64,000 bases of DNA from an uncultured Alphaproteobacteria bacterium (GTDB lineage: Bacteria; Pseudomonadota; Alphaproteobacteria; HIMB59): positions 1-64,000 of the forward strand of contig CACGPU010000001.1 of the NCBI GenBank assembly GCA_902575065.1, read 5' to 3'. A model generated the notes under the pieces. It did no database searches, had not been told where the DNA came from, and saw only the letters and a list, made by a program, of their open reading frames with translations. The position numbers and the translations under genes were made by a program. How positions within the stretch are numbered: position 1 is the first letter of the stretch; the number at the start of each line of letters is the position of its first letter. Below are positions 1 to 8,617 of this stretch, in pieces.

Positions 1-1
1 A

Positions 2-709
2 ATTAAAAGAGTTTGTTTAGAGCTTGGTGGTAAGGGAGGTAATATTATTTTTGCTGATGCATATCCCAATGCTGTTAGAGATGGTGTAAGGAATATAATG
101 AGTAATTCTGGTCAATCATGTGATGCACCTACACGAATGTTAGTTGAAAAATCAATTTATGAAAAAGCTGTTGAGGAAGCTGCAGATGAAGCTAAAAAGA
201 TAGGCGTAGATTTACCATCTAAATCAGGAGATCATATAGGACCTGTAATTAATAAATCTCAATTTGAGAAAATACAGTCGTTAATTCAAAGTGGTATTGA
301 CGAGGGTGCAAAACTTGTAGCTGGTGGAGCGGGTAGACCATCAAATCTTGAAAAAGGTTATTATGTAAAACCAACTGTATTTACAAATGTTAGTAATGAT
401 ATGAGAATAGCTAAAGAGGAAATATTTGGTCCAGTGCTATCCATTATTCCTTTTGAGTCTGAAGAAGAGGCAATTTCGATAACTAATGATACACCATATG
501 GATTAGGTAATTTTTTACAAACTGAGAATAAAGAAAGAGCCAGAAGAGTTTCAAAACAATTGAGGGCCGGTGTAGTTCAAATCAATGGAAATGCTCCTGA
601 CGCTGGAACACCTTTTGGAGGCTACAACCAATCTGGTAATGGACGAGAGGGTGGAACGTGGGGTCTGCATGAATATTTGGAAGTTAAAGCAATTAGTGGT
701 TGGAAATAG
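2..709 (+). CDS. Aldehyde dehydrogenase family protein (C-terminal part, 5' truncated by window edge)
   Basis: NAD(P)-dependent oxidation of an aldehyde to the acid. The reading frame is open from base 2 with no start codon, so the N-terminal half (most of the cofactor-binding domain) lies outside the window. The visible part begins at the family motif LELGGK, whose Glu (fragment residue 7) is the general base, and contains GQSCDAPT with the nucleophilic Cys at fragment residue 40 (bases 119-121). The EEIFGPV and PFGGYNQSGNGREGG segments near the end are also typical. The stop codon directly abuts the next ATG, so it is probably co-transcribed with the VOC gene. The substrate cannot be read from the sequence; a role in the neighbouring methylated-compound catabolism is inference. 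Confidence 0.93.
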   Translation: MKRVCLELGGKGGNIIFADAYPNAVRDGVRNIMSNSGQSCDAPTRMLVEKSIYEKAVEEAADEAKKIGVDLPSKSGDHIGPVINKSQFEKIQSLIQSGIDEGAKLVAGGAGRPSNLEKGYYVKPTVFTNVSNDMRIAKEEIFGPVLSIIPFESEEEAISITNDTPYGLGNFLQTENKERARRVSKQLRAGVVQINGNAPDAGTPFGGYNQSGNGREGGTWGLHEYLEVKAISGWK

Positions 710-1090
710 ATGATAGGATTTGTCATGGTTGGAACAAACGATCTTGATAAAGCTACTGGGTTTTATGATACCCTTCTTGATATTATTGATTTAAAGAGAA
801 TTGAAAAAACTGATACTTATGGCTCCTACGCCCCTAAATCAAATCCCGAGGCAGTAGAATTTTATGTTACAACTCCTTTCAATGAAGAAAAAGCAACAGT
901 TGGTAACGGAACTCAAATTTCTTTTTATATAAATAATAAAGAAGCTGTCGACTTATTTCATTCTACTGCAATAAGTTTAGGTGCAAAAGATGAAGGCGCC
1001 CCAGGTGAGAGATATGAAGGTGAGTATTATTCTTATATCAGAGATTTAGATGGCAACAAAATTTGTGGTTACACTTACCTCAATAAATAA
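710..1090 (+). CDS. VOC (glyoxalase/bleomycin resistance/dioxygenase) family protein
   Basis: A 126-residue single vicinal-oxygen-chelate domain. It starts with the usual strand leading into the DLDKATGFYDTLL helix and ends with the YIRDLDGNKICGY strand typical of small glyoxalase-like proteins. VOC proteins bind a metal and act as isomerases, lyases, dioxygenases or resistance proteins; the exact reaction is not predictable here. The ATG follows the aldehyde dehydrogenase stop with no gap, implying translational coupling, so it may act on the same pathway, for instance in detoxifying or isomerising an aldehyde or keto intermediate (inference). Confidence 0.85.
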   Translation: MIGFVMVGTNDLDKATGFYDTLLDIIDLKRIEKTDTYGSYAPKSNPEAVEFYVTTPFNEEKATVGNGTQISFYINNKEAVDLFHSTAISLGAKDEGAPGERYEGEYYSYIRDLDGNKICGYTYLNK

Positions 1091-1107
1091 AGATTTATTT
1101 TATTTTT

Positions 1108-2028
1108 ATGTCCTATTCTGATATTGAAAATAAATTGAACTCAGGAAAAATTATTATTCTTGATGGTGGGATGGGTGCTGAACTAGAAAAACTCGGAGCC
1201 TCTATGGATAATGATCTTTGGTCTGGCAGATGTTCTGTAGATAATCCTGAAATCGTATACAAAGCCCATCAAAATTTTATTCAATCAGGCTCTGATATTA
1301 TTACTACTAATACTTACGCTAGTACTCCAATTTCAATGAAAGAATATGGTTATGAAAATCATATCGAAGAATGGAATAAAGCGAGTGTAAAAATAGCTAA
1401 AAAAGTTATTGATAATTCAAATTATAATGTATGTGTAGCTGGCTCAGTTTCTACATATGGTAGTTGGGATAGAATTGAACCAAAATTTTTAAAACCAGGT
1501 TTTTTAAAACAATTAAGTATTTTATCTGAAGCAGGTGTTGATTTAATTATCCTTGAAGCAATGACTTCATCAACAAGAACAATTGAGACACTATTAGATT
1601 GTTCAAATGAATTTGATATATCAGTATGGCTTTCAATATCGTGTGCATTGGACAGAGAAAGAGACAAACTTATGCTTGGTTATCAAGAAAGTATAAGTAA
1701 TTCTGAGGCATTCTTTTACGATGATTTTGAAAATTCAATTAATGAATTTAAAAAAATTCATGATGGTCCTATATTAATAGCTCATTCCGATATAAAGGTC
1801 ATAAATCAAGGAATTCAAATAATCAAAAGTAATTATAATGGTGTTATTGGGGCATATCCGAATAACGGTTTTTTTAAAAAACCACATTGGAATGTGGTAG
1901 AGAGTATTTCTCCACAAGAGTATTATGAAGAGGCTAAATTATGGGTTGAAAGTGGAGCACAAATTATAGGTGGTTGCTGTGGAGTTAGCCCTAGTCATAT
2001 TAAAGCATTATCAGTCTTAAAGAATTAA
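1108..2028 (+). CDS. Homocysteine S-methyltransferase family protein (first copy)
   Basis: Zinc-dependent methyltransferase that moves a methyl group from a betaine- or sulfonium-type donor to homocysteine, giving methionine. The 306-residue TIM-barrel protein opens with ILDGGMGAELEKLG, carries a Cys in the SISC strand, and ends with QIIGGCCGVSPSHI. The single Cys plus the Cys pair are the zinc ligands known in BHMT and MmuM. It lies 17 nt after the VOC gene and converges on the enolase-superfamily gene with a 3-nt gap. A second family member lies 1.1 kb away on the opposite strand (3161-4147). The methyl donor is unknown; betaine, S-methylmethionine and DMSP-like sulfoniums are all possible for the family. 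Confidence 0.9.
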   Translation: MSYSDIENKLNSGKIIILDGGMGAELEKLGASMDNDLWSGRCSVDNPEIVYKAHQNFIQSGSDIITTNTYASTPISMKEYGYENHIEEWNKASVKIAKKVIDNSNYNVCVAGSVSTYGSWDRIEPKFLKPGFLKQLSILSEAGVDLIILEAMTSSTRTIETLLDCSNEFDISVWLSISCALDRERDKLMLGYQESISNSEAFFYDDFENSINEFKKIHDGPILIAHSDIKVINQGIQIIKSNYNGVIGAYPNNGFFKKPHWNVVESISPQEYYEEAKLWVESGAQIIGGCCGVSPSHIKALSVLKN

Positions 2029-2031
2029 TTT

Positions 2032-3157
2032 TTAAGTTAATTCTGTTTCTTTGTAAGAAGATGTATCTTCCATTAACAATTTAGTATCAATATTTATACC
2101 TAAACCATCATTGTCCTCTATTTTGACAAATCCATCTTTTATTTCATAGTTTTGATTACTAAATTTTAATGAGTATGGAATATATTCAGGAAAAAATTCT
2201 GCCATTTCTGTATTTGCAAAACTCATACATACATGTACCATCGCTGAAGCTGCAATTGACATAGAATTCCAACAATGAGGAGAAACTGTAACTTTTTTTT
2301 CATGAGATAATTTGATTATTTTTTATCAAATCAATAATTCCCCCAACACCTGAAATATCTGGATTGAAAATATCAACTGCATCCAAAGCTAAAGTTTCAA
2401 TAAAATGATTTAATCCACATTGCTTTTCACCTGAAACAATTCTCAAATTTGTTTTCTCTCTAATATCTTTAAGTGATCTTGTTGCTTCACCATCAACTGG
2501 TTCTTCAAACCAATGTGGTCTAAATTCCTCAACAAGTGAAGCTAGATTTAATGATATATTTGTATCTTTAGGGCAGGCTAGGTCTAACATAAGAGGTATT
2601 TTATAGCCTAAAACATCTCTTATTTTTGAAACACATGTTGCTGCTTGTTCAACAGTTCTATTTTGAAGTGGATATATTTTAATTCCTCCATAACCATCGC
2701 TTAGCGTTTCTATACATCTTGATGATAATATTTCATCATTTTTAAAATCCTCACTCCATATTGTTGCATAAACAGGAACTTTTTCTCTATAATCCTTTGA
2801 TAAAATTTTATAAAGAGGTTTTTTTTCTTTCTTCCCCTCTATATCCCAAAGACTCATTTCTATAGCACTTGTTGCAGCGGAAAAGTCAATTCCACGATGT
2901 CCATCAGCAATTAAATTTGACTCTCTATAAAATCTATCTGGTGTTATGTCTTTTACATGAGATAAAGAACTCATTAAATTATGAATAATTTCTACAATTC
3001 CTTTTTCTCTTGCAGGTAATGAAAAAGCCTCACCCCAGCCCTCAAAACCATCATTGTTAGTTAATTTTAAAAATATAAATGGTTTTATTTGTGACCATCC
3101 ATCTTCAGTTTGTTTTGACTTAGTTATCCATGTCTCCACTTTTCTTATGAATGTCAT
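2032..3157 (-). pseudogene. Enolase-superfamily (mandelate racemase/muconate lactonizing-type) enzyme, frameshifted
   Basis: Two adjacent minus-strand frames together encode one member of about 374 residues, the normal family length. The first (3157 to 2300) carries the capping domain and barrel with candidate metal ligands Asp in LMLDLACP, Glu in WFEEPVDGE and Glu in VSGEKQCG, then stops just after GGIIDLIK. The second frame resumes with KLSHEKKVTVSPHCWNS and ends at 2032. The two join exactly if one T is removed from the six-T run at 2319-2324, reading DLIKIIKLSHEKK without interruption. It is therefore either a recent pseudogene or a homopolymer sequencing error. The family abstracts a proton alpha to a carboxylate (racemase, dehydratase or cycloisomerase). 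It sits 3 nt downstream of a homocysteine methyltransferase gene on the same strand. Confidence 0.82.
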
Positions 3158-3160
3158 TAT

Positions 3161-4147
3161 TTAAAATTTTTCAATTAATTTCTTTAAATGATTATCACTT
3201 ACACCACAACATCCACCAATGATTTGTATTTGATCATCAATAAATTCTAGGCAAGAATTTGCAAATTCATCTTCATTACATGTAGCTATAGCTTCATGTG
3301 TACTTGTATCAAATTTATGTATTTCTGGATAAAACATCATAGGGCCATTCCAATGATCTTTTATAACTTTCAAGCCACCATAGCTATCTTGAAACCACGT
3401 GTGCATAATACCATAAACATCTCCACCAATATTTGTTAATTTTTTTATAATATCTTCAAATAAAATTATATCATCTTCAGGTAAAAATTTCGGTTGTTCT
3501 TGATATATCTTTTCATCATAAATTAGTGATTTTTCTTTTTCAGCTCTAAAATTTCTTCCAACTATCGTGTTATCATATTTACTTACACAACAACTTAATC
3601 CAACCCATACAGGTAAACCAGTTTGTAAAGCAGCATTCAATAATAATTGTGAATGGTCTATGTCTAATAACATTTCTAATATTAAAATATCTACACCAGA
3701 ATTTTTTAATGTGTTAGCTGCCTCTATATAATTCTCTTCTTCTTGTTTAAATGACGGAATAAACCTTGGATCAGGTACAAATTCATTTTCCTTTAAAGCA
3801 AAAAAATTGGAGAGACTTCCAGCTATAGCAACCTGATTTTCTTTATTACAGTTTTCTAATGCTTTTCTTGCTAATTCGACAGATCCAGTTAAAAATTCTA
3901 TAGTTTCATTTTCACGATTTAAACTTTGTAAAACGTGTCTACTGGTTGCAAAAGTGTTAGCGGTAATGATATCACATCCAGCATTGATGAAGTTTTCATG
4001 AACTTTTACAACAATATCAGGAGATGTAATTGTTGATAATGCTGCAAAAGCAGGGCTCATATCACCTCCTAATTTAGCAATCTCAGAACCATTTCCACCA
4101 TCGAGGAAAATTTTTGAATTGTTATTTAATTTTTCTTTATAAATCAT
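3161..4147 (-). CDS. Homocysteine S-methyltransferase family protein (second copy)
   Basis: A 328-residue zinc methyltransferase of the same family as the gene at 1108-2028 but clearly diverged from it. It opens with IFLDGGNGSEIAKLGG, has a Cys pair in the GLSCCVSKYD strand, and ends with QIIGGCCGVSDNHLKKL holding the zinc-binding Cys pair. Its start overlaps the stop of the upstream DMT transporter gene (ATGA-type, bases 4144-4147), and the enolase-superfamily gene follows after 3 nt, so transporter, methyltransferase and enolase-like gene form one minus-strand operon. Having two paralogues here suggests different methyl donors or sequential demethylation of one multi-methylated substrate (inference). 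Confidence 0.9.
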   Translation of the reverse strand: MIYKEKLNNNSKIFLDGGNGSEIAKLGGDMSPAFAALSTITSPDIVVKVHENFINAGCDIITANTFATSRHVLQSLNRENETIEFLTGSVELARKALENCNKENQVAIAGSLSNFFALKENEFVPDPRFIPSFKQEEENYIEAANTLKNSGVDILILEMLLDIDHSQLLLNAALQTGLPVWVGLSCCVSKYDNTIVGRNFRAEKEKSLIYDEKIYQEQPKFLPEDDIILFEDIIKKLTNIGGDVYGIMHTWFQDSYGGLKVIKDHWNGPMMFYPEIHKFDTSTHEAIATCNEDEFANSCLEFIDDQIQIIGGCCGVSDNHLKKLIEKF

Positions 4148-5037
4148 GATTTTTTTGTGTTTGGCGCTAGTACTACTGCTAAAATTCCACCAAGCACAAT
4201 CATTGAACTTCCTATTATTTCACGCCAGCCAAAAGGTTCATCTGTCAAAATACTAGAACTTGTCACACCAACAAGTATTTCTGATAAAAAAAGAATAGAA
4301 CACAAACCCGCACCTAATTTGCTAGGAGACCAGAATATTACTACACCTGTGGGTATAAAATAAAAAACAGATATAAAGAAAAGAAATGAAGACATTGCAA
4401 CGAAAGAGTCCATTGTAGGCATAGGTCCTAAATAATCTTTCAAAAAGATACCAGCGACTATGTTAAATAAAGTTCCATAAAAAAAGAAAGAAAAAATTGT
4501 TGGGAATACACCATCTGTCTTTGCGATTTCTAATTTTATCATCCCGCCAGCAAATAATGCCCCTCCAGCAAAAGCTAACCAATCACCAGCATTCTCTGGT
4601 AAAGGGATTATCGTTTGCTTACTAAATACTACCCATAGCCCTCCTAAAGCTAAACCAAGTGTTATAGCTCTTTCTATCCCAGGTCTTTTTTTCAAAAATA
4701 AAATTTCAAAAATAGTAGTCCATATTGGTGTCATGTAAAAAAGTATTAATGCTCGAACTACATCAGTTAAAAGAAAACTCAACGCATAACAAATAAACCC
4801 GCCCCCACAAAGTAAGCCTGTTATCGGTAGCTCTAAACCAAAAGTTCTTCCATTAATTTTACGCCACACTGCAATTGGAGATAAAATTAAAACTCCAATA
4901 ATCATTTGTGCAATGGTTCCCCAACCACCAGTAAGACCACCGTCTTCTAATATTCTTTGTGGTAACCAATATATACCCCATGATCCAGCTGATATAGCAA
5001 GGGCAGCTGCTATTTTATAATGATGAGGATGCCTCAT
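4144..5037 (-). CDS. EamA/DMT-superfamily permease
   Basis: A 297-residue inner-membrane protein with about ten hydrophobic segments arranged as two EamA repeats; the second half ends in ILTDEPFGWREIIGSSMIVLGG, the usual close of the second repeat. The superfamily includes metabolite and amino-acid exporters and some importers; the substrate is unknown. It is translationally coupled to the downstream methyltransferase (4-nt overlap) and lies 5 nt downstream of the amidase stop, so it belongs to the same minus-strand operon. Export or uptake of the methylated substrate or product of these enzymes is a reasonable guess only. Confidence 0.88.
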   Translation of the reverse strand: MRHPHHYKIAAALAISAGSWGIYWLPQRILEDGGLTGGWGTIAQMIIGVLILSPIAVWRKINGRTFGLELPITGLLCGGGFICYALSFLLTDVVRALILFYMTPIWTTIFEILFLKKRPGIERAITLGLALGGLWVVFSKQTIIPLPENAGDWLAFAGGALFAGGMIKLEIAKTDGVFPTIFSFFFYGTLFNIVAGIFLKDYLGPMPTMDSFVAMSSFLFFISVFYFIPTGVVIFWSPSKLGAGLCSILFLSEILVGVTSSSILTDEPFGWREIIGSSMIVLGGILAVVLAPNTKKS

Positions 5038-5042
5038 TATTA

Positions 5043-6458
5043 TTAATCTAGCAGAGGTTTAAACTTACTAAAGTTAAATATTTCCTCATATTTTTTTGCA
5101 AAAGCAAATAATTGTAAATCACTTTTTCTTTTTCCAATTATCTGCATACCCATTGGCATACCAAATTCATCAAATCCGACAGGGATAGTGAATGTCGGTA
5201 ATTCAAGAAGACTAGACAATATAAAAATTTCTAACCAACGGTGGTAAGTATCTAACTGAAAAGAATTTATTTTTTCAGGAAACTGTTGATTTTTATCAAA
5301 CGGAAATAGTTGTGCAGAGGGTAACGCTAGAAAATCAAAGTTTTTAAAAATATTTTCAATTTGTTCTTCACACCTTTTTTTTTGTTTATAAGCACTATCT
5401 AAGTCTTCATTTTTTATATTTTTTCCGTGATTGTACTCCCATATAGCTTGGTAAGTCATTGTATTAATATCTTTTATGTTCATTGCTAAAGTATCCTCGT
5501 AAATACTTTTTGATCTAAACGTTATCCAACTATTCCATAGAGCTTCATTATCAAAATCTGGTTTTAATCTTTCAATTTTTACATACAAGTTTTCTAATTT
5601 TTTAAGTTGAGACTCACACATATCTAAAATTTTTGTTTCAATTTTATAATTATTATTCATATTAGATAACCAACCTATTTTGACATTGGTTAAATCTTCA
5701 TCTTTTATTTTTTGATTTTTAAAAAGTTCTTTTAAATCAAAAGAATAGTTATCCCTTGTATCACTTCCAATCATTTCATCTAATAAAAATGCCATATCAC
5801 TTGGTGATTTTGCTAAACAACCAGGTGTTGTGAGTATGGGAATTTTTGATAATTGGTTCCCTCTATCAACTGAAATTAAGCCAGGTGTAGGTCTGTATCC
5901 ATAAATATTTGCATATGCTGCTGGTCCTCTGCATGATCCCATTTGATCAGTGCCGTCTGCAAATGGTATTAGTCCTGCTGCTACAGCAGTACTGGCTCCT
6001 CCACTTGATCCTGCTGCAGATTTTGTATTATCATAATAATTAGAAGTTGGGCCAAACAATCTGTTTATTGTATGTCCACCAACACCTAATTCTGCTGTGT
6101 TAGTCTTTCCAATTATAATAGCTCCGCTTTTAATAAGACGTTCAACAAACAATGAATTTTTTTTGGGAAAATAATCTTTTGTTCCAGGATAGCCATATGT
6201 TGTTTTTATGCCAACTACATCACTTAAATCTTTAATAGCTATGGGGATTCCATCTAAAGTCTTCTCAGATTGAGTTGAATTATCTTTATATACAGCTTCT
6301 TTAATAAGATCCCCTCTATCCTTGAGAAGTACTATTGCATTTAAATCTGGATTAAATTTTTCAATTCTATCCAAATAGTATTCCATTACCTCTTTAATAG
6401 ATATTTGTCGCTGATTTATATTGTGTATTATTTCTTCAACAGATTGATCCTCAAGCAT
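5043..6458 (-). CDS. Amidase signature family hydrolase
   Basis: Serine hydrolase cleaving a carboxamide to acid plus ammonia or amine. The 471-residue protein has the family's triad: Lys76 in PIAIKDLSD, the cis-Ser at about 151 in AAGSSGGAS, and the nucleophile Ser175 in GTDQMGSCRGPA. The last segment is unusual, since most members read GTDxGGSxR; here Met replaces the first Gly, but the nucleophile remains. GatA is unlikely because no gatC or gatB is nearby and the C-terminal part is divergent. It lies between an iron alcohol dehydrogenase (6 nt away) and a DMT permease (5 nt away), so an amide of a small catabolic substrate is likely. Confidence 0.88.
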   Translation of the reverse strand: MLEDQSVEEIIHNINQRQISIKEVMEYYLDRIEKFNPDLNAIVLLKDRGDLIKEAVYKDNSTQSEKTLDGIPIAIKDLSDVVGIKTTYGYPGTKDYFPKKNSLFVERLIKSGAIIIGKTNTAELGVGGHTINRLFGPTSNYYDNTKSAAGSSGGASTAVAAGLIPFADGTDQMGSCRGPAAYANIYGYRPTPGLISVDRGNQLSKIPILTTPGCLAKSPSDMAFLLDEMIGSDTRDNYSFDLKELFKNQKIKDEDLTNVKIGWLSNMNNNYKIETKILDMCESQLKKLENLYVKIERLKPDFDNEALWNSWITFRSKSIYEDTLAMNIKDINTMTYQAIWEYNHGKNIKNEDLDSAYKQKKRCEEQIENIFKNFDFLALPSAQLFPFDKNQQFPEKINSFQLDTYHRWLEIFILSSLLELPTFTIPVGFDEFGMPMGMQIIGKRKSDLQLFAFAKKYEEIFNFSKFKPLLD

Positions 6459-6464
6459 ATAGGC

Positions 6465-7655
6465 TTAGCGAGCTTGTTTTATACTTTGAGTAACAATGTC
6501 TTTCATTTGCAACAATGATGCTTCTTTTGGATTTGTTGCATAGGCTTGATCCTGCATAGCTTTTTTTGCAATCCTTTCAGCACAGTCTTCAGGAACATCA
6601 ATTTCACTTAAACTTTTAGGGATATTTAATCTATCAAGTAACAATTCAATATTTTGAGTAAATTCATTTACTGTATGATTTTCAAATTGCATAGCTTCTG
6701 ACATTCTTTGAACTTTTTCATCCATACCTGGTAAATTGAAATGAAGAACAGGTGGTAAAACAATAGCATTCGTTAAACCATGATGAGTATTAAATTCTGC
6801 TCCAACCATGTGGGATATTGAATGAACATTACCTAATCCCTTTAAAAAGGATATTCCTCCCAAATATGATCCTATGATCATTGCACCTCTTGCCAACAAA
6901 TTATTTGGTTCTTCTACAGCTAAAACAAGAGATTTTGAAATTAAATTAAGACTTTCCAAAGCAGCTCCATCACAAAGTGGATGAAAACCTGGCACACAGT
7001 ATCCCTCGATACTATGTACAAGAGCATCGACACCTGTCCACGCTGTTAATTTTGGAGGTAATTCTAATGTTAACTCAGGATCTACTAGTGTGAATATAGG
7101 TCTTACATCTGGATGCCAGATGCAAAATTTCATTCCTTTTTCTAAATGTGTAACCATTGCTGTTATTTCTGTTTCAGCCCCGGTTCCTGCAGTTGTTGGG
7201 ACAGTTATTATTTTTGGAAATGCATTTTCTTTTGTTATTTTTGGCACTGGTTGTTCAAACTCAAAATCCCATAATGGGGTTTCACTATTAACAGTTAAAC
7301 ATATAGACTTACCACCATCCATAGCACTCCCACCACCAATAGCTATGATTGAGTCGTGACTTCCATTTTTAAACTGGTCACATCCTTTTGATATCTCATC
7401 ATCTCGTGGGTTAGGCGATATATTATAAAATAAATCTGATTTAATATTATTTTTAGATAATAATGCTATTAACTTCTTAATAAAAGGAAGATCCTTGCTG
7501 CCACTATCTGTTACAATAAGAGGATTTTTAATATCAAATTCCTCACAAAATTTTGCAATTTCATTAAATCTTCCTGGTCCGTAATATGTGGTTGTCGGAA
7601 AAGTCCAGTCTTGGTTAGAGAGGATATCTTTTTCGTTTAGTTTAAAGTTTTTCAT
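6465..7655 (-). CDS. Iron-containing (type III) alcohol dehydrogenase
   Basis: NAD(P)-dependent oxidoreductase of 396 residues in the Fe-ADH family. The N-terminal domain has the TTYYGPGRF entry strand and the dinucleotide-binding AIGGGSAMDGGK loop. The C-terminal helical domain carries the metal ligands: Asp and His in TGVDALVHSIEGY, then His residues in the HSISHMVG and NTHHGLTNA segments. It is the first gene of the minus-strand run 7655 to 2032 and is separated by only 41 nt from the divergent DMT permease at 7697. The substrate is probably a short alcohol or hydroxy-acid; paired with the amidase and the aldehyde dehydrogenase it fits stepwise oxidation of a small alcohol, but this is inference. 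Confidence 0.9.
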   Translation of the reverse strand: MKNFKLNEKDILSNQDWTFPTTTYYGPGRFNEIAKFCEEFDIKNPLIVTDSGSKDLPFIKKLIALLSKNNIKSDLFYNISPNPRDDEISKGCDQFKNGSHDSIIAIGGGSAMDGGKSICLTVNSETPLWDFEFEQPVPKITKENAFPKIITVPTTAGTGAETEITAMVTHLEKGMKFCIWHPDVRPIFTLVDPELTLELPPKLTAWTGVDALVHSIEGYCVPGFHPLCDGAALESLNLISKSLVLAVEEPNNLLARGAMIIGSYLGGISFLKGLGNVHSISHMVGAEFNTHHGLTNAIVLPPVLHFNLPGMDEKVQRMSEAMQFENHTVNEFTQNIELLLDRLNIPKSLSEIDVPEDCAERIAKKAMQDQAYATNPKEASLLQMKDIVTQSIKQAR

Positions 7656-7696
7656 TTAGAATAATAAAGTTTATAACAAGTTAATAGTTATATGAA

Positions 7697-8608
7697 ATGA
7701 TTAATTTTATTTATAATCAAAAAAATACATTTCTTGCAATCTCTGCAATGGTTATTGGAGTTATATTCATAGATATACATGGATTGATTGTAAAATATTT
7801 AGGAGGTGAGTATTCTACAATTCAACTAGCTCTTTTTAGAAATACTTTTGCGATAATCCCCCTAATACTTTTACTAATTTATAATAAAGAAAGCTCAGAC
7901 CTTTTTAAAAATTTAAATAAAAAATTTATTTTATTTTGTTTTATCAGAGGTTCTTGTTTTTTGGCTATTAATATCTTGTATTACATTGCAATAAATAATA
8001 TGGAATTTGCTACAGCATCTACACTAACTTTTTCCTCTACATTTTTTATAGTAATTTTATCAATCTTCTTTTTAGGAGACAGAGTGGGTATATATAGATG
8101 GTCAGCTGTTATAATTGGCTTTGTTGGAGTTGTAATGATTATGAAACCTAATAGTAGTATTTTTTCTTATTATTCTATTTTACCAATACTAGTTGCTTTC
8201 TTATGGGCTGTCCAAGTGATAGTACTAAAATTTATACCAGATAATTTTTCTACAGGAAAAATTCAATTCTATTCTCTCTTTTCATCTTTTCTTGGTTCAT
8301 TAATATTTATTTTTTTTACAAGTGGTCATACATATATTGAGAGCAATACTGACTTTTTAATTTTATCATTAATTGGTATTTTTGGAGGAACAGCTGCAAT
8401 TCTATTTATTTACTCTTATAGGTTAATAGCAGCTAGTAAAATCGCAGTTTTTGAATATTTAGCAATACCCTCATCTTTTATTCTAGCATGGATATTTTTT
8501 GGTGAAGCACCTTTTGATCAACTTTTTCCTGGAGTTTTATTAATAGTTTTTGCAGGAATGATTATTATTTGGAGAGATAAAAATAAAAAAATTAATAAAC
8601 CAAACTAA
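7697..8608 (+). CDS. EamA/DMT-superfamily permease
   Basis: A 303-residue polytopic membrane protein with about ten transmembrane segments in two EamA repeats; repeat ends such as AVIIGFVGVVMIMKP and GVLLIVFAGMIIIW are typical. The ATG at 7697 is used because the ATG at 7692 runs at once into a stop. It is transcribed alone, divergent from the iron alcohol dehydrogenase and convergent with the ABC ATPase (9-nt gap). The substrate cannot be inferred. Confidence 0.88.
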   Translation: MINFIYNQKNTFLAISAMVIGVIFIDIHGLIVKYLGGEYSTIQLALFRNTFAIIPLILLLIYNKESSDLFKNLNKKFILFCFIRGSCFLAINILYYIAINNMEFATASTLTFSSTFFIVILSIFFLGDRVGIYRWSAVIIGFVGVVMIMKPNSSIFSYYSILPILVAFLWAVQVIVLKFIPDNFSTGKIQFYSLFSSFLGSLIFIFFTSGHTYIESNTDFLILSLIGIFGGTAAILFIYSYRLIAASKIAVFEYLAIPSSFILAWIFFGEAPFDQLFPGVLLIVFAGMIIIWRDKNKKINKPN

Positions 8609-8617
8609 ATGATAAGA

